Positions 62,519-64,000 of a stretch of DNA of 64,000 nt are shown one piece after another. The stretch is from Bacillus sp. FJAT-26390. GTDB lineage: Bacteria > Bacillota > Bacilli > Paenibacillales > Paenibacillaceae. Position numbers and translations under genes: made by a program. How positions within the stretch are numbered: the stretch's first letter is position 1; every line of letters starts with the position of its first letter. The notes beneath the pieces are model-generated. The model was not told the origin of the DNA and did no database searches. It saw nothing but the letters and a program-made list of their open reading frames with translations. The stretch lies in NCBI RefSeq assembly GCF_001682865.1, contig NZ_MAQX01000032.1, forward strand, positions 428,888 through 492,887. The letters run 5' to 3'.

Positions 62519-62932
62519 TTACCAGAAATTACGGCGGCGCTCATCGAATACTCTTCTTACGCAAATATCGAACGTAACCGTTACATCATGATTTCTTCCG
62601 AATGAGCAGCAAATTCTTACACAATCTTTATCACGCGTACAGAAGAAGTGGACGACACGGCAGTGGCAGTCAAGCAGGTGCTGGATCGCTCTTGCATCAC
62701 GGCAGCGAATAGCTCTGACAAGCATTTCCGCAGTGCGTTCGTCTTTCAATTGCCTGAAAATATCGCTTAGCTCTTTTCCTGCTTCTTGCATAGCTTCGAC
62801 TGCTGGATCCTGTCTGCGGCCACAGCTTTTATGATCGTCTTTGCATTTGCAGTCAGAAGAGATGCGTGCGCGGCTGGATGATTTGCGTGCAGATTTAACA
62901 CTCTGTACTTTCAATTTCAATTTGGCGGACAT
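62519..62932 (-). CDS. Cysteine-rich protein, possible spore-coat component
   Basis: 137 aa with GGGAGGGGGG before ATG. A basic N-terminus (SAKLKLKVQSVKSARKSSS), then clusters CKCKDDHKSC, LDCHCRVVHFFC and CVRICCSFG, ten Cys in all, and a basic C-terminus. The Cys-pair pattern with HDVTVTFDICVRRVF is reminiscent of CotY/CotZ-type or exosporium proteins, but not clearly homologous. Placement near spore genes is suggestive only. Confidence 0.6.
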   Translation of the reverse strand: MSAKLKLKVQSVKSARKSSSRARISSDCKCKDDHKSCGRRQDPAVEAMQEAGKELSDIFRQLKDERTAEMLVRAIRCRDARAIQHLLDCHCRVVHFFCTRDKDCVRICCSFGRNHDVTVTFDICVRRVFDERRRNFW

Positions 62933-63101
62933 TTCTATCCCCCCCTCCCTCTCGAACTTACTCTATTCTATGCAAAGTTGAGAGAGTGGTATGGACGAGT
63001 GGCACCCGCCAAACGTTGGAATTTGACTATCCCATTTTTTGTATGACACGACTCGCTCCTGCATACCTATATGTCATACCATTCGAATGGAGGTCTTTGG
63101 C

Positions 63102-63896
63102 TTGGCAGAAAATATGACGAACATGGGCAGTATCGGCAACATGGGAAATATGCCGAACTTAGGCAATATGGGCAATATGGGCAGTATGGGACAGATGAGC
63201 GGTATGCCGAATGCCGGCAACATGGGCCAGATGGGGCAGATGAGTGGCATGCCTAACTCCGGCAATATGGGCAACATGGGGCAAATGGGCGGCATGCCGA
63301 ATGCCGGCAACATGGGCCAGATGGGGCAAATGGGCGGCATGCCTAACGCCGGCAATATGGGCAACATGGGGCAAATGGGCGGCATGCCTAACGCTGGCAA
63401 CAAGGGCAATATGGGGCAAATGGGCGGTATGCCGAATGCCGGCAACATGGGCAACATGGGGCAAATGGGCGGTATGCCGAATGCCGGCAACATGGGCAAC
63501 ATGGGGCAAATGGGCGGCATGCCTAACGCCGGCAACATGGGCAACATGGGGCAAATGGGCGGCATGCCAAGTGCCGGCAATATGGGCAAAAAGCCGGTTA
63601 TGGGGCAAATGGGCAAGGAGAATACCGCGCCGATACTCTATGAAGCTGAGCCGAAGCATACGGCTATGGTTATGGAGATTCGCGATCGCGTAATGGGCAA
63701 GTGCGGCGGTCACATGCATAAATATGTGTGCGTCCAAACGGTGGATGGCCATGTCTTTGAGGGGACGATTATGCACATCGATAATTGTATTTTGTATTTG
63801 CAATGCACGATGAGTGATCCACGCGCCTTTATGAATCCCTACAGCGCCGTACTCCCGCTCGTTCTCTACGAGCTCCTAGTCATTACGCTTTTGTAG
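63102..63896 (+). CDS. Met/Gly/Asn-rich tandem-repeat protein with conserved C-terminal domain
   Basis: 264 aa from TTG at 63102, spaced 8 bp from GGAGG; the ATG at 63087 overlaps that site. Residues ~21-158 are one 18-aa and eight 15-aa units of GNMGNMGQMGGMPNA, with Met at every third or fourth position. After a linker, the C-terminal ~80 residues (AMVMEIRDRVMGKCGGHMHK; VQTVDGHVFEGTIMHIDNC) form an unrecognised domain. No signal peptide. It may be a structural spore-surface protein or a metal-binding matrix; neither is shown. Confidence 0.75.
   Translation: MAENMTNMGSIGNMGNMPNLGNMGNMGSMGQMSGMPNAGNMGQMGQMSGMPNSGNMGNMGQMGGMPNAGNMGQMGQMGGMPNAGNMGNMGQMGGMPNAGNKGNMGQMGGMPNAGNMGNMGQMGGMPNAGNMGNMGQMGGMPNAGNMGNMGQMGGMPSAGNMGKKPVMGQMGKENTAPILYEAEPKHTAMVMEIRDRVMGKCGGHMHKYVCVQTVDGHVFEGTIMHIDNCILYLQCTMSDPRAFMNPYSAVLPLVLYELLVITLL
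63162..63575 (+). repeat. Tandem 45-bp coding repeat
   Basis: Nine consecutive units (one of 54 bp, eight of 45 bp) of near-identical sequence such as GGCAACATGGGGCAAATGGG. Several units are identical over more than 40 bp, implying recent expansion or homogenisation. Copy number may vary between strains. Confidence 0.88.
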
Positions 63897-64000
63897 CTTA
63901 AATAAGTGCCTTTAGAACCTCTGTCCATTCGACAATAGGCTGTCCCTTTTGACACCGACGGTCTACGGTAGCGAAAGCTGTCATAGATATGAATAAATGG
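63897..64000. other. Sequence after the repeat protein to window end
   Basis: No gene starts here. The window ends before the next feature. Confidence 0.6.

Noticed and set aside
63162-63575. Regular repeats as a CRISPR array
   Set aside because: There are no unique spacers; units are contiguous and encode a continuous protein repeat.
63074-63803. Long open frames antisense to and in another frame of the Met-rich repeat
   Set aside because: They are produced by the 45-bp periodicity of the sense repeat, and they lack ribosome sites.
1-64000. tRNA or rRNA genes
   Set aside because: Scanned by eye for tRNA features such as GTTCGA-type T loops with matching acceptor stems and for rRNA motifs; none convincing, though a covariance-model scan could still find one.

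Overview
The window looks like chromosome from a spore-forming Firmicute, most likely Paenibacillus or a close relative. The reasons are strong AGGAGG-type ribosome binding sites, frequent TTG and GTG starts, a Spo0M homologue beside a sporulation-type sensor kinase, a BclB-like collagen exosporium protein, LplA/B/C-type sugar ABC genes controlled by a membrane-anchored AraC regulator, and a FadF-FadN-FadA-FadE beta-oxidation cluster. This is inference from gene content; no search was run.

Positions 1-17,000 are an accessory, decaying region. It opens with the end of an IS3-family transposase and a frameshifted tyrosine recombinase. Next is a two-gene module on the minus strand, a P-loop ATPase plus a DUF4145-type protein, enclosed by a ~63-bp inverted repeat. 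One intact rhodanese-type sulfurtransferase follows, then a stand-alone trpB and an XRE / ImmA-IrrE peptidase / PIN-like nuclease operon with a palindromic operator. Fragments of four more sulfurtransferase genes are scattered here, together with recurring hairpin-plus-GTTGAC motifs. A GyrI-like/WYL-regulator locus has been partly duplicated.

Positions 17,000-30,000 hold core metabolism: an alpha/beta hydrolase, a membrane-anchored molybdopterin oxidoreductase, a sugar ABC importer (two permeases and a binding lipoprotein), a GH42 beta-galactosidase, the divergent AraC-type sensor-regulator preceded by a cre-like site, RidA and methionine aminopeptidase.

Positions 30,000-43,000 form a fatty-acid degradation block. 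A minus-strand run reads fadF-like, fadN, fadA, fadE, acyl-CoA ligase, hotdog thioesterase. The electron-transfer flavoprotein genes etfB and etfA are divergent to it, so acyl-CoA dehydrogenase electrons can pass through ETF to the FadF-like Fe-S protein.

Positions 43,000-64,000 contain an SRAP-family protein that has lost its catalytic residues, an AraC regulator, and a probable Fur-controlled flavodoxin operon. After these come exosporium protein, ilvA, an aldo/keto reductase, a glycolipid-synthase/MFS/TVP38 operon, a FUSC exporter plus an AlkC-like protein, Spo0M and its neighbouring kinase, mscL-NUDIX, a tyrosinase-like gene that runs antisense into the NUDIX gene, a Cys-rich protein and a Met-rich tandem-repeat protein.

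The best candidates for undescribed systems are the ATPase/DUF4145 module, the XRE/ImmA/PIN operon with its operator, the Fur-box operon, and the pseudo-SRAP. No rRNA, tRNA or CRISPR array was recognised.
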